64,000 nt of DNA from Microcella alkaliphila (GCF_002355395.1 NZ_AP017315.1:1798001-1862000); one strand, 5' to 3'. Positions 28,233 through 36,638 are shown, numbered from the stretch's first letter. Notes: a model not told the origin generated them from the sequence alone. Program-made: numbers and translations.

Positions 28233-29672
28233 TCATTCCTCGCCGAGATAACTCATCACGTGCTTGATGCGCGTGTAGTCCTCGAAGCCGTAGTGCGAGA
28301 GGTCCTTGCCGTAGCCGGAGTGCTTGAAGCCGCCGTGCGGCATGTCGCTCACGAAGGGGATATGGGTGTTGATCCACACACATCCGAAGTCGAGATCGCG
28401 GCTGAAACGCATCGCCCTCGCGTGATGGTCGGTCCAGACGGACGCGGCGAGGGCGTACCGCACACCATTCGCCAGCGCGAGTGCCTCCTCCTCGGTGCGG
28501 AAGGTCTGAACCGTGAGGACGGGTCCGAAAATCTCCTCCTGCACCGCTTCGTCGTCTTGTCGCATGCCGGTCACGATCGTCGCCTCGAAGAAGTAGCCGC
28601 GGTCGCCCTGACGTGCACCGCCGGTCACGATCTCCGCGTGAGCGGGTAGGCGCTCGATCACGCCCGAAACGCGGGCAAGCTGGTCGACGTTGTTGAGGGC
28701 GCCGTACAGGATTCCGTCCTCGTGCGGCGCGCCAGTTCGGGCATGCGAGCGCGCCCGAGAGACGAGCGCCGCCACGACGTCGTCGTGGACCGACTCGTGC
28801 ACGATGACCCGCGTCGCGGCCGTGCAGTCCTGTCCCGCATTGAAGTAGGCGGCGAGGACGAGACCCTCCGCGACCTTCTCGGGGTCGGCGTCGGGGAACA
28901 CGATGGCCGGCGCCTTCCCGCCGAGCTCGAGATGCACGCGCTTCAGGTCGTCGGCGGCGGCACGAGCAACCTGCATGCCCGCGCGGACGGAGCCGGTTAT
29001 GGCGACCATCTGCGGCGTCGCGTGCTGCAGGAGCGCTGCGCCCGTCGAGCGGTCGCCGGTGACGACGTTGAGAACCCCTGCCGGAAGGTGCTCGGCGGCG
29101 AGTCGGCCGAGCAGCAACGTCGACTGCGGCGTCGTGTCGGACGGCTTCAGGACGACGGTGTTCCCTGCCGCGATCGCCGGAGCGATCTTCCACGCCGCCA
29201 TGTTGAGCGGGTAGTTCCAGGGCGTGACCTGCCCGATGACGCCGACGGGCTCCCTCCTAATGAATGACGTGTGCCCGGCGAGATACTCTCCGGCGGAACG
29301 CCCATCGAGATCGCGCGCGGCGCCGGCGAAAAAGCGCAGCTGATCAACGGACTGATCGATCTCGTCGGCCACCAGAGAGGCGCGCGGCTTTCCGGTGTCT
29401 TGCGACTCCAGGTCGGCGAACTCGTCGGCGTGAGCCTCCATGGCATCGGCGAGGCGGAACAGTGCGAGCTGACGTTCGGCGGGAGTGGTGCGGCCCCACG
29501 AGGCGAAGGCGCGATCCGCGGCGGCATAGGCGCGATCGATCTCCTCTGCTGTCGTGATGGGAGCGTGCGCGTACACCTCCTCGGTCGCCGGGTCGATGAG
29601 GGCGATGGCGTCGCTCGCGGCGCTCTCGACCTCGGTTCCGTCGATGATGGGGCGCAGAATCGTCTCACTCAT
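28233..29672 (-). CDS. Gamma-aminobutyraldehyde dehydrogenase-like aldehyde dehydrogenase
   Basis: A 479-residue NAD(P)-dependent aldehyde dehydrogenase resembling PatD/YdcW, which oxidises 4-aminobutyraldehyde to GABA. Seen are the fold motif TPWNYPLNMAAWK, NAD-loop ITGSVRAG, catalytic Glu in LELGGKAP, catalytic Cys in NAGQDCTA, and EEIFGPVL near the C-terminus. It is divergent from an Lrp-type regulator and a class III aminotransferase, so putrescine to aminobutyraldehyde to GABA is the natural reading. The ATG at 29672 has TATCGT six bases upstream and no ribosome binding site. Betaine aldehyde or other amino aldehydes remain possible substrates. Confidence 0.88.
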   Translation of the reverse strand: MSETILRPIIDGTEVESAASDAIALIDPATEEVYAHAPITTAEEIDRAYAAADRAFASWGRTTPAERQLALFRLADAMEAHADEFADLESQDTGKPRASLVADEIDQSVDQLRFFAGAARDLDGRSAGEYLAGHTSFIRREPVGVIGQVTPWNYPLNMAAWKIAPAIAAGNTVVLKPSDTTPQSTLLLGRLAAEHLPAGVLNVVTGDRSTGAALLQHATPQMVAITGSVRAGMQVARAAADDLKRVHLELGGKAPAIVFPDADPEKVAEGLVLAAYFNAGQDCTAATRVIVHESVHDDVVAALVSRARSHARTGAPHEDGILYGALNNVDQLARVSGVIERLPAHAEIVTGGARQGDRGYFFEATIVTGMRQDDEAVQEEIFGPVLTVQTFRTEEEALALANGVRYALAASVWTDHHARAMRFSRDLDFGCVWINTHIPFVSDMPHGGFKHSGYGKDLSHYGFEDYTRIKHVMSYLGEE

Positions 29673-29678
29673 GGGGCC

Positions 29679-29684
29679 ACGATA
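29679..29684 (-). promoter_or_regulatory. Predicted -10 of the aldehyde dehydrogenase gene (leaderless)
   Basis: TATCGT on the minus strand is separated by six bases from the ATG at 29672. TGGATT 17 bp further upstream is a poor -35 candidate. Confidence 0.42.
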
Positions 29685-29720
29685 GCGGCGCTCACGGCAC
29701 GAATCCAGAGTCTGACAACG

Positions 29721-29757
29721 GATTCCGTCGCAATTATCCCCATGGTGATGCGGAATC
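29721..29757. promoter_or_regulatory. Inverted-repeat operator between aldehyde dehydrogenase and Lrp genes
   Basis: Perfect 7-bp arms GATTCCG (29721-29727) and CGGAATC (29751-29757) are 30 bp apart centre to centre, about three helix turns. They are in the 123-bp divergent region, well placed for the Lrp/AsnC protein encoded at 29796 to control both directions and itself. The heptamer CGGAATC recurs at 10224-10230 upstream of ald. Confidence 0.5.
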
Positions 29758-29795
29758 GCTTGCCAAAGCCTGCTTGCGCTGTCAGAATCAGGAGC

Positions 29796-30263
29796 ATGTC
29801 CGCACGCCCGAAACCGGTACAGCTCGACGAAGTGTCAAAAGCGATCGTCGAACAGCTGCAGACCGACGGTCGACGCTCGTACGCCGAGATCGGTAAGGCC
29901 GTCGGCCTCAGTGAGGCAGCCGTCCGCCAACGCGTGCAGAAACTCACCGACGCCGGCGTGATGCAGGTCGTTGCCGTGACCGACCCGATGCAGCTGGGCT
30001 TCTACCGTCAGGCGATGATCGGCATCCGGGTGACCGGCGACACGACGGCGGTCGCAGAAACCCTCGCGAGTATCCCGGCCGTCGACTACGTCGTGTTAAC
30101 CGCCGGCAGCTTCGACATCCTCGCCGAAGTGGTGTGCGAGAACGACGACGACCTGATCAGCCTGCTCAACACGCGCATCCGCGGCATCGAGGGCGTGGCG
30201 AGTACCGAGACGTTTGTGTATCTACGACTGCAAAAGCAGTTCTACAACTGGGGAACGAGATGA
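29796..30263 (+). CDS. Lrp/AsnC family transcriptional regulator
   Basis: A 155-residue regulator with an N-terminal winged helix-turn-helix (about 10-60, LQTDGRRSYAEIGKAVGLSE then RVQKL) and a C-terminal RAM/ligand-sensing domain (about 75-150, with AGSFDILAEVVCEND). The ATG at 29796 has AGGAG just upstream. The stop overlaps the aminotransferase start (ATGA), and the dehydrogenase gene is divergent, so it most likely controls polyamine or amino acid catabolism in response to a small amine or amino acid. It is similar in plan to PutR/PuuR-independent Lrp regulators of putrescine use; the ligand is unknown. Confidence 0.92.
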   Translation: MSARPKPVQLDEVSKAIVEQLQTDGRRSYAEIGKAVGLSEAAVRQRVQKLTDAGVMQVVAVTDPMQLGFYRQAMIGIRVTGDTTAVAETLASIPAVDYVVLTAGSFDILAEVVCENDDDLISLLNTRIRGIEGVASTETFVYLRLQKQFYNWGTR

Positions 30264-31741
30264 GCATTTTCACGCGCAGCAAGAAGAAGGCCCACAAGGC
30301 CGAAACCACGCACCACCACGAGCACAGCGTGGTTGCCGACGGGGCCCTCGACGGTGCCATCGCCGCGAGCGAGCACGCCGAGCTGCAGCGCAAGGCGAAG
30401 GACCACCTCTGGATGCACTTCGCGCGCCAGTCGGGAATGGAAGCCGGCAACGGCGTCCCCATCATCGTGCGCGGCGAGGGACACCACGTCTTCGACGCGG
30501 AGGGCAAGAAGTACATCGATGGCCTCTCTGGACTGTTCGTCGTGCAGGTCGGTCACGGCCGTGAGCGTCTCGCCGAGGCCGCACGCAAGCAGGCGGAAGA
30601 GCTCGCGTTCTTCCCCCTGTGGTCATACGCCCACCCGGCCGCGATCGAGCTCGCCGACAAGCTGGCCGACTACGCACCCGGTGACCTGAACCGCGTGTTC
30701 TTCACCACCGGCGGCGGCGAAGCCGTCGAGTCGGCCTGGAAGCTCGCCAAGCAGTACTTCAAGCTGACCGGAAAGCCCATGAAGCACAAGGTCATCTCGC
30801 GGGCGGTCGCGTACCACGGCACGCCGCAGGGCGCCCTCGCGATCACCGGCATCCCCGGCATGAAGGAGATGTTCGAGCCGCTGACGCCCGGCGGATTCCG
30901 CGTTCCCAACACGAACTACTACCGCGCCGAAGAGATGGGGTTCCACGGCTCGCTGGAAGAGTTCGGGCAGTGGGCCGCGAACCGTATCGAAGAGGCGATC
31001 CTCTTCGAGGGGCCCGACACGGTGGCTGCGGTCTTCCTTGAGCCGGTGCAGAACTCGGGCGGCTGCTTCCCGCCGCCCCCCGGCTACTTCCAGCGCGTCC
31101 GCGAGATCTGCGACAAGTACGACGTGCTGCTCGTCAGCGATGAGGTCATCTGTGCGTACGGTCGCATCGGCGAAATGTTCGCCTGCACCGCGCTCGGCTA
31201 CGTTCCCGACATCATCACGAGCGCGAAGGGCCTCACGAGTGGCTACTCACCGCTCGGCGCGATGATCGTCAGCGATCGCCTGTACGAGCCGTTCACGCAC
31301 GGCCAGACCGCGTTCTACCACGGCTACACCTTCGCCGGTCACCCGGTCTCGGCGGCCGTCGCGCTCGAGAACATCGCGATCATGGAGGAAGAAAACATTC
31401 TCGAGAACGTGCGCGAGAACTCCCCGAAGTTCCGCGCCGCGCTCGAGCGCCTCAAGGATCTCCCCATCGTCGGCGACGTCCGCGGTGAGGGCTACTTCTT
31501 CGGTATCGAGCTGGTCAAGAACAAGGAGACGCGCGAAACCTTCAACGAGGACGAGTCGGAGCGGCTGCTGCGCGGTTTCCTCTCGAAGGCGCTGTTCGAC
31601 GCCGGGCTCTACTGCCGTGCGGATGATCGCGGAGACCCCGTGATTCAGCTCGCGCCGCCGCTCACCATCGGCCCGAAGGAGTTCGACGAGATCGAAGCGA
31701 TTCTGCGTGCGGTCCTGACCGAGGCATCCAACCGCCTGTAA
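30260..31741 (+). CDS. Class III aminotransferase, probably putrescine/polyamine aminotransferase
   Basis: A 493-residue PLP enzyme of the omega-aminotransferase group. Seen are GLFVVQVGHG, TTGGGEAVESAWKLA, YHGTPQGALA, LLVSDEVICAYGRIG and the PLP-binding Lys in SAKGLTSGYSPLGAM, ending with a small domain. The first 40 residues are unusual: a Lys-rich segment KKKAHK then HHHEH before the family homology begins. The ATG overlaps the regulator stop, so the two are cotranslated. With the adjacent aldehyde dehydrogenase it would convert putrescine to 4-aminobutyraldehyde. Other amines or beta-alanine are alternatives. Confidence 0.88.
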   Translation: MSIFTRSKKKAHKAETTHHHEHSVVADGALDGAIAASEHAELQRKAKDHLWMHFARQSGMEAGNGVPIIVRGEGHHVFDAEGKKYIDGLSGLFVVQVGHGRERLAEAARKQAEELAFFPLWSYAHPAAIELADKLADYAPGDLNRVFFTTGGGEAVESAWKLAKQYFKLTGKPMKHKVISRAVAYHGTPQGALAITGIPGMKEMFEPLTPGGFRVPNTNYYRAEEMGFHGSLEEFGQWAANRIEEAILFEGPDTVAAVFLEPVQNSGGCFPPPPGYFQRVREICDKYDVLLVSDEVICAYGRIGEMFACTALGYVPDIITSAKGLTSGYSPLGAMIVSDRLYEPFTHGQTAFYHGYTFAGHPVSAAVALENIAIMEEENILENVRENSPKFRAALERLKDLPIVGDVRGEGYFFGIELVKNKETRETFNEDESERLLRGFLSKALFDAGLYCRADDRGDPVIQLAPPLTIGPKEFDEIEAILRAVLTEASNRL

Positions 31742-31753
31742 TCGACACCGTTC

Positions 31754-31789
31754 GGTCGGGTCGCGCGCGACGATAGCGGCGACCCGACC
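31754..31789 (+). terminator. Strong hairpin after the aminotransferase gene
   Basis: Perfect 11-bp arms GGTCGGGTCGC (31754-31764) and GCGACCCGACC (31779-31789) flank a 14-base loop, 13 bp after the stop codon. It lacks a T-tract, as is common in actinobacteria. Confidence 0.65.
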
Positions 31790-31825
31790 CCCTGTCTACC
31801 CCGCGCGGCGCGCCTGGGAATCCGC

Positions 31826-31831
31826 CATACT
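31826..31831 (+). promoter_or_regulatory. Possible -10 for the first TspO gene
   Basis: CATACT is followed by six bases and the ATG at 31838, the same spacing as other leaderless starts in this window. Confidence 0.3.
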
Positions 31832-31837
31832 CGGCAC

Positions 31838-32389
31838 ATGACGACGACGGTTGCGCCCCCGCCTCCCCCGGCGACCCGGCGACGGGCCCGCGCGCTCAAT
31901 CCCGCCGACGTTCTCGTTCTCGCCAGCCTCATCGCGGTGAACGCCCTGATCGCCATGTTCGGCTCCGCCGTGTCGCGCCCGCACATCAACGGCTGGTATG
32001 CCGAGGTCGCGCCCCCGATCTGGGTGCCACCCAACTGGGTATTCGGTGTCGTGTGGTCGGCGCTGTATCTGAGCATCTCCATCGCTGCGTGGCTGGTCTG
32101 GCGGGAGCGTCGACGGCGGCGGGTGACGATCGCGCTGACGGCCTACGTCATTCAGATGGTGCTCAACTGCCTGTGGTCACCCGTGTTCTTCGCCCTGTAT
32201 CCGGCCATCGGATCGCCCGCCACCTGGCTTGCTCTCGGTATTCACATGGCGTTGCTATTGTCTCTCGTCGTGATGACCAGCGAGTTCTGGCAAGTCCGAC
32301 GCACAGCGAGCATCCTCACGGCACCGTACGCGCTCTGGGTGATTTACGCCGCCTCCATCACCGTGGCCTACGCGGTGATCCTGCCCTAG
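31838..32389 (+). CDS. TspO/MBR family membrane protein
   Basis: A 183-residue protein with five membrane helices after a Pro/Arg-rich N-terminal tail of about 20 residues. It has the TspO signature: WYAEVAPPIWVPPNWVFG, then VVWSALY and AAWLVW, and NCLWSPVFF in helix 3. These proteins bind porphyrins, heme or lipids and respond to light and oxidative stress in bacteria. A divergent copy follows 105 bp downstream on the same strand. Confidence 0.9.
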   Translation: MTTTVAPPPPPATRRRARALNPADVLVLASLIAVNALIAMFGSAVSRPHINGWYAEVAPPIWVPPNWVFGVVWSALYLSISIAAWLVWRERRRRRVTIALTAYVIQMVLNCLWSPVFFALYPAIGSPATWLALGIHMALLLSLVVMTSEFWQVRRTASILTAPYALWVIYAASITVAYAVILP

Positions 32390-32482
32390 AGAGCGTGTCA
32401 ACGATCGTGATCGCCCGCCGTCCCTGAGGTGGGACTCGGCGCGTCGTGAGTTGACGCGCAGAAGACGTGGAGGCTCGACTTC

Positions 32483-32488
32483 TACGCT
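32483..32488 (+). promoter_or_regulatory. Predicted -10 for the second TspO-like gene (leaderless)
   Basis: TACGCT is separated by six bases from the GTG at 32495, with no ribosome binding site. Confidence 0.4.
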
Positions 32489-32494
32489 CAACGC

Positions 32495-33061
32495 GTGATT
32501 GAGCAGGGACCCCGCGGCGCGACGCGCGCGACGAGCGCGACCGCCGTGCGCGAGGAGTCGCGTCCGACGCGGGCGCGTTCCATCGCGACGCTGCTCACGT
32601 TCCTCATCATCGGCGCAACGGTCGCGCTGACCGGCGCCCTCGTCGCGGGCCATGCGGTGGCCGGCTGGTACGCATCGGCCGACAAACCGATGTGGACCCC
32701 CGCCGATGACGCGTTCGCCCCGGTGCTCGGCCTCAGCTACGGCCTGATGGCAGTCGGAGCGTGGCTTGTCTGGCTGACTCCCGAAACCGAGGAGCGATCG
32801 GCAGCATTGACGGTCTACGTCCTTCAGCTTGCGCTGGGCGCCATCTGGGCTCCCGCATTCTTCGGACTCGGCGGTGTAGTCGGCGCTGCAGGGCCGTGGG
32901 CCTCGCTCGTCGTGATCGTGCTGACCGCGATCGTCCTTTTGGCCACCCTGTTCCGCTTCTGGGAACTGAGCCACGGTGGGGCCCTGCTTCTGATCCCCGC
33001 CTTTGTTTGGGTGCTGTACGCCATGACATTGAACGCAGCCATTGCCGTGCTGGCACTCTAG
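32495..33061 (+). CDS. Degenerate TspO-like membrane protein
   Basis: A 188-residue protein with five predicted helices, clearly of the TspO fold by GWYASADKPMWTPADDAFAPV, GAWLVW and GAIWAPAFFG, but with the PPxW part of the signature lost and helix 3 altered. A 28-residue basic N-terminal extension precedes the first helix. It probably arose by tandem duplication with the upstream gene and then diverged, and may form heterodimers with it (inference). The GTG at 32495 is supported by the -10 just upstream. Confidence 0.82.
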   Translation: MIEQGPRGATRATSATAVREESRPTRARSIATLLTFLIIGATVALTGALVAGHAVAGWYASADKPMWTPADDAFAPVLGLSYGLMAVGAWLVWLTPETEERSAALTVYVLQLALGAIWAPAFFGLGGVVGAAGPWASLVVIVLTAIVLLATLFRFWELSHGGALLLIPAFVWVLYAMTLNAAIAVLAL

Positions 33062-33076
33062 CGTCGACTCGCGCGT

Positions 33077-33082
33077 TACCGT
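33077..33082 (+). promoter_or_regulatory. Predicted -10 for the HExxH membrane protein gene (leaderless)
   Basis: TACCGT lies six bases before the GTG at 33089, and no ribosome binding site is seen. Confidence 0.38.
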
Positions 33083-33088
33083 GGTCGT

Positions 33089-34144
33089 GTGACCGCCCAC
33101 CACCCCCGCCCCCTGTCGCCTGCCGCGCGGGCCGGGCGCGCGATCGCGCTGAGCCTCGCCGTCCTCATGGTCGCCGTGCAGTTCGCGATCCTCGGAGGCG
33201 TCGCCTGGGGCGTGCAGAATCCACGGGTTGTCGCCGACCAGTGGACCGTCGCCCGCTACACGCCGCCGGCCGAGATCTCCGCGCTCGCCGACCGGGCTGG
33301 GCTCAGTGATCGTGGTCGGTTCTACTTCTATGCCAGCCGCCCCGAGATCGTGCCGACCGTCGAGTTCGACGATGTGTGCACCTTCCGCGAACCGGGAATC
33401 GGCGTACTCGGGTGCTACACCCTCGCAGACGGTCGCATCTTCCTCTTCCCGATCAGCTCACCCGAGCTCGAGGGCCTGCAGGTCGTCGTTGCCGCTCACG
33501 AGATGCTGCACGCCGTGTGGGACCGGATGGAGAGGGAAGAACAGGAAGCGCTCGCTGGCCCCCTCGAGGAGGCATTTGCCGCGCTCGGCCCCGATCACGA
33601 GCTGGTCGAGCGCATCGCGTTGTACGAGGAGATGGACCCGAGCTCACGAATCCCCGAGCTATACGCGATCCTCGGAACCGAGGTTGCCGACCTTCCCGCG
33701 GTCCTGGTCGAGCACTATTCGGGATGGTTTAACGACCGTGATCGCGTGACGGGGCTGTACGCCGAGGCGAACGCCGTGTTCCGCGACCTTGACCGGCGGC
33801 TCGAGGCACTGCAAGACGACCTCACGGAACTCTCCGCCGTGATCGACGCCGACCGTGCCGAATTCATCCGCGAATCCGACGAACTCGCCGCCGACATCGC
33901 CGACTTCAACGAGCGCGCCGATACGCCGGGCGCCTTCGACAGCGAGGAGCAATTCGCCGCCGAGCGGGCCGACATCATTGCCCGCCAGGAGGCGCTTGAA
34001 GCGTCGCGCGATGCCCTGAACGCCGCCGTTGATCGCTACAACGCCCTCGTTGCCGATCTCGAGGCCCTGAACGCTGAAGCCGCGGAGCTGAACCGAGCGA
34101 TCAACATCTCGGTCACCCCGCAGGAGGCCGAGCCCGACGGCTAG
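33089..34144 (+). CDS. Membrane-anchored putative zinc metalloprotease with coiled coil
   Basis: A 351-residue protein with one N-terminal membrane helix (about 16-41) and the rest outside. A compact domain follows with two cysteines (97 and 109) that may pair and the helix VVVAAHEMLHAVWDRM, a HExxH zinc-binding motif (137-141). About 57 residues on, YAILGTEVADLP offers Glu 198 as a possible third ligand, the pattern of gluzincin-type proteases. Residues 225-340 form a long acidic coiled coil. The stop codon TAG overlaps that of the convergent aldo/keto reductase in CTAG. Function unknown; activity is a prediction. Confidence 0.75.
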   Translation: MTAHHPRPLSPAARAGRAIALSLAVLMVAVQFAILGGVAWGVQNPRVVADQWTVARYTPPAEISALADRAGLSDRGRFYFYASRPEIVPTVEFDDVCTFREPGIGVLGCYTLADGRIFLFPISSPELEGLQVVVAAHEMLHAVWDRMEREEQEALAGPLEEAFAALGPDHELVERIALYEEMDPSSRIPELYAILGTEVADLPAVLVEHYSGWFNDRDRVTGLYAEANAVFRDLDRRLEALQDDLTELSAVIDADRAEFIRESDELAADIADFNERADTPGAFDSEEQFAAERADIIARQEALEASRDALNAAVDRYNALVADLEALNAEAAELNRAINISVTPQEAEPDG

Positions 34145-35106
34145 ATCGGGAAGAGCTGATCGATCGCATCCAGGTCCTCCGCGGCCGGGGTCCATGCGGA
34201 GACTGCGGCGGCGTTTTGCGCAACCTGCTCGACGGTTGTTGCCCCCGCGATGATGGACGCCATGGCGGGACGCGACAAAAGCCATCCGATCGTTGCCTCG
34301 AGCATCCCGATGCCGCGGTCGTGGCAAAAGCGTTCGTATGCGTCGATCGCGTCCCAGGGCGCGCCCTCCAGAAGGTGAGGTCGCTGACGCATGATGCGGG
34401 AATCGGTCGGGCCTCCGGTGCGGCTGAACTTGCCAGTAAACAGGCCGTTGTAGAGCGGGAACCAGGGCAGGAAGCCGACACCGTAGCTCTCCGCGACAGG
34501 CAGCAACTCTCGCTCCGCGTCGCGCGTGAGGAGGTTGAACTCGTTCTGCGCCGAGATGAAGCGCTCGTGGCCGTGCAGCTGCGCGACGAGGTCGGCCTCG
34601 ACGAGTTGCCAGGCGGCGAAGTTGGAGTGCCCGATGTAGCGGATCTTGCCCTCGTCGATGAGCTCGTCGAGGGCGGCGAGGGTCTCCTCGATCGGCGTGA
34701 GCGGGTCGGGTGTGTGGAGCTGGTAGAGATCGATCCAGTCGGTCTTCAACCGCGTGAGGCTCTGCTCGACGGCAAGTCGCACGTAACGGCGGGATCCGCG
34801 CGCCCCCCAGTGCGGAATCGGGCTCTCGTAGTCGGTGTGACCGAACTTCGTCGCGAGCACGATCTGGTCACGCTTACCGACGAGCGCCTCGCCCATCATC
34901 GATTCGCTGCGGCCGTAGGCGTAGCCGTAGATGTCGGCCGTGTCGAAGAGTGTGATGCCGTGGTCGATGGCCGCGTGCATGACGCGAGCCGCGCCCTCCT
35001 GCTCCTCCGTCGCGGTACCCGGTCGGCCGAAGTTGTTGCAGCCGAGCCCGACGCTCGAGACCCGAAGTCCCGAGGTGCCCAGGGTGCGGTACGTCATCTC
35101 TGTCAT
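34141..35106 (-). CDS. Aldo/keto reductase
   Basis: A 321-residue NADPH-dependent oxidoreductase of the AKR superfamily. It opens TYRTLGTSGLRVSSVGLG, has Asp and Tyr of the tetrad in FDTADIYGYAYGRSE, Lys in VLATKFGH, YQLHTPDP and the IAGATTVEQVAQN cofactor segment near the end. The ATG at 35106 follows a perfect AGGAGG. It belongs to the YajO/Tas-like group; the substrate is not deducible. A divergent DNA glycosylase gene starts 96 bp away. Confidence 0.92.
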   Translation of the reverse strand: MTEMTYRTLGTSGLRVSSVGLGCNNFGRPGTATEEQEGAARVMHAAIDHGITLFDTADIYGYAYGRSESMMGEALVGKRDQIVLATKFGHTDYESPIPHWGARGSRRYVRLAVEQSLTRLKTDWIDLYQLHTPDPLTPIEETLAALDELIDEGKIRYIGHSNFAAWQLVEADLVAQLHGHERFISAQNEFNLLTRDAERELLPVAESYGVGFLPWFPLYNGLFTGKFSRTGGPTDSRIMRQRPHLLEGAPWDAIDAYERFCHDRGIGMLEATIGWLLSRPAMASIIAGATTVEQVAQNAAAVSAWTPAAEDLDAIDQLFPI

Positions 35107-35189
35107 GCCTCCTATCCTCCCAAACCCCGAATCGATGTCCCGTCTCCCCGTGAGGCTCGGGATGCTCGCACCGCGTCGGATGCGCCCGG

Positions 35190-35195
35190 TAGCGT
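35190..35195 (+). promoter_or_regulatory. Predicted -10 of the tag gene (leaderless)
   Basis: TAGCGT lies seven bases before the ATG at 35203 and no ribosome binding site is seen. Confidence 0.4.
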
Positions 35196-35202
35196 TCCCC
35201 GC

Positions 35203-35832
35203 ATGCCCGAGACCCCGATCGACCCCGCTGACGCCGCCACCATCTCCCCCGCCACCGTGATCGGCCCCGATGGGCGCGCGCGCTGCGCCTGGGTGGGCGA
35301 CACCGCCGACGTGCAGCACTACCACGACGACGAGTGGGGTGTTCCCGTGCGCGGCGACCGGGCACTCTTCGAACGCATTGCGCTCGAAGGATTTCAATCC
35401 GGGCTGTCGTGGCTGACGATTCTGCGCCGCCGCGACGGTTTCCGCTCGGCGTTCGCGGGCTTCGACCCCGCGGCGGTCGCACAATTCGGCGATGCCGACG
35501 TCTCCCGGCTCCTCGACGACGACACGATCATCCGCAATCGTCGAAAGATCGAGGCGACCGTGGCGAACGCCCGCGCTTTGGTGGCGTGGCAGGCGGAGCA
35601 GACGCACGCGCTCGACGCGCTCGTGTGGTCGTTCGCCCCCGAGCCGTCCGAACGTCAGCGACCACGCACCCTCGCCGATGTTCCGACGCACACGGAGGCG
35701 TCGCGCGCACTCGCCGCGACGCTCAAGTCGCGCGGTTTTCGCTTCGTCGGCCCGACGACGATGTACGCCCTGATGCAGGCAACGGGCGTCGTTGACGATC
35801 ACATCGCTGGCTGCTGGCGCGCCGGCGACTAG
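35203..35832 (+). CDS. tag: DNA-3-methyladenine glycosylase I
   Basis: A 209-residue base-excision enzyme that removes 3-methyladenine from alkylated DNA. Family features are RCAWVGDTADVQHYHDDEWGVPV, RALFERIALEGFQSGLSW, RNRRKIEATVANARAL and FRFVGPTTMYALMQATG with the zinc-binding His and Cys residues (HIAGCW) at the C-terminus. The first 25 residues before the homology are Pro/Ala-rich. The ATG at 35203 was chosen over a much longer frame because homology starts near it. Confidence 0.95.
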   Translation: MPETPIDPADAATISPATVIGPDGRARCAWVGDTADVQHYHDDEWGVPVRGDRALFERIALEGFQSGLSWLTILRRRDGFRSAFAGFDPAAVAQFGDADVSRLLDDDTIIRNRRKIEATVANARALVAWQAEQTHALDALVWSFAPEPSERQRPRTLADVPTHTEASRALAATLKSRGFRFVGPTTMYALMQATGVVDDHIAGCWRAGD

Positions 35833-35864
35833 TGAGTGTCAGGCGTCGACACGGCGTATCCGGG

Positions 35865-36638
35865 TCAGCGATCCTGCGGCACGACGAGTTCCAGCGAGTC
35901 CTTCCCCGTACGGCGAAGCTCCCACCCGAGTCCCGCGGCGCGGGCGCACAGGTCATCGAGCGTTGCGGGCACGGGGCCAGCAGACACCAGATCGCGCACG
36001 AACAAGCCCTTGCCGCGCTTGTTGAAGTGGTTCAGCGCGCGCGTCGTGCCATCGGCATCCCTCGCCACCACGGTCACCGTGGCGACCTCCTGAGCAGGCG
36101 ACGCGGTCGGCAACGGCCCGAGCGCTGCGTAGCTCGCCGAGCGAAAGTCGACGAGCGTCTCGCCTGTACGGGCGAGGGTCTCGGTGCACGCGTGTGCCCA
36201 CACCCGCTTCAGCGACACCCCCGGCAGGCGCGAGTCGGCCGACAACCGGTACGCCGGGATGTGCTCGAGCGCGCTTAGGAGTCCGAACAGTGCCGACTGC
36301 ACGAGCACCGATGTACCCAGCACCTGCCGCTCTGCGGCGCCCAGGGAGCCGGCGTCGAGCGCGTCGTACAACACACCCGTGTAGCGGTCGATCGCTGGCA
36401 TCATGGGTGCCTCGTCGAGGGCTCGGTCACGCGCAATCTCCGCGGCGGCCGCTCGATGACCCACCTTGAGCGCCCGCGCGATGACCTCGTCATCACTTCC
36501 GGCGACCAGCTCGTCGAGCGCACGGCGCACCGTTCGTCGCGGGTCGACGAGTGTCGGAAATCTCGGCGACAGATCGTCGCGCGCGGGCTCTCCCCCGTCA
36601 CGCTTCGTCTCCGACGGGGGCAGGAGGATGATCGTCAC
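35865..36638 (-). CDS. yaaA: Peroxide stress protein YaaA (DUF328)
   Basis: A 257-residue protein that starts TIILLPPSETK and contains RYTGVLYDALD, VDFRSASYAAL and the family-specific HFNKRGKGLFVRDL. E. coli YaaA lowers intracellular iron and binds DNA during peroxide stress. The start overlaps the stop of the small P-loop ATPase gene by four bases, placing it as the last gene of the transcription unit that begins with the ATP synthase genes. The 32-bp gap to tag holds only a weak 5-bp hairpin. Confidence 0.92.
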   Translation of the reverse strand: MTIILLPPSETKRDGGEPARDDLSPRFPTLVDPRRTVRRALDELVAGSDDEVIARALKVGHRAAAAEIARDRALDEAPMMPAIDRYTGVLYDALDAGSLGAAERQVLGTSVLVQSALFGLLSALEHIPAYRLSADSRLPGVSLKRVWAHACTETLARTGETLVDFRSASYAALGPLPTASPAQEVATVTVVARDADGTTRALNHFNKRGKGLFVRDLVSAGPVPATLDDLCARAAGLGWELRRTGKDSLELVVPQDR

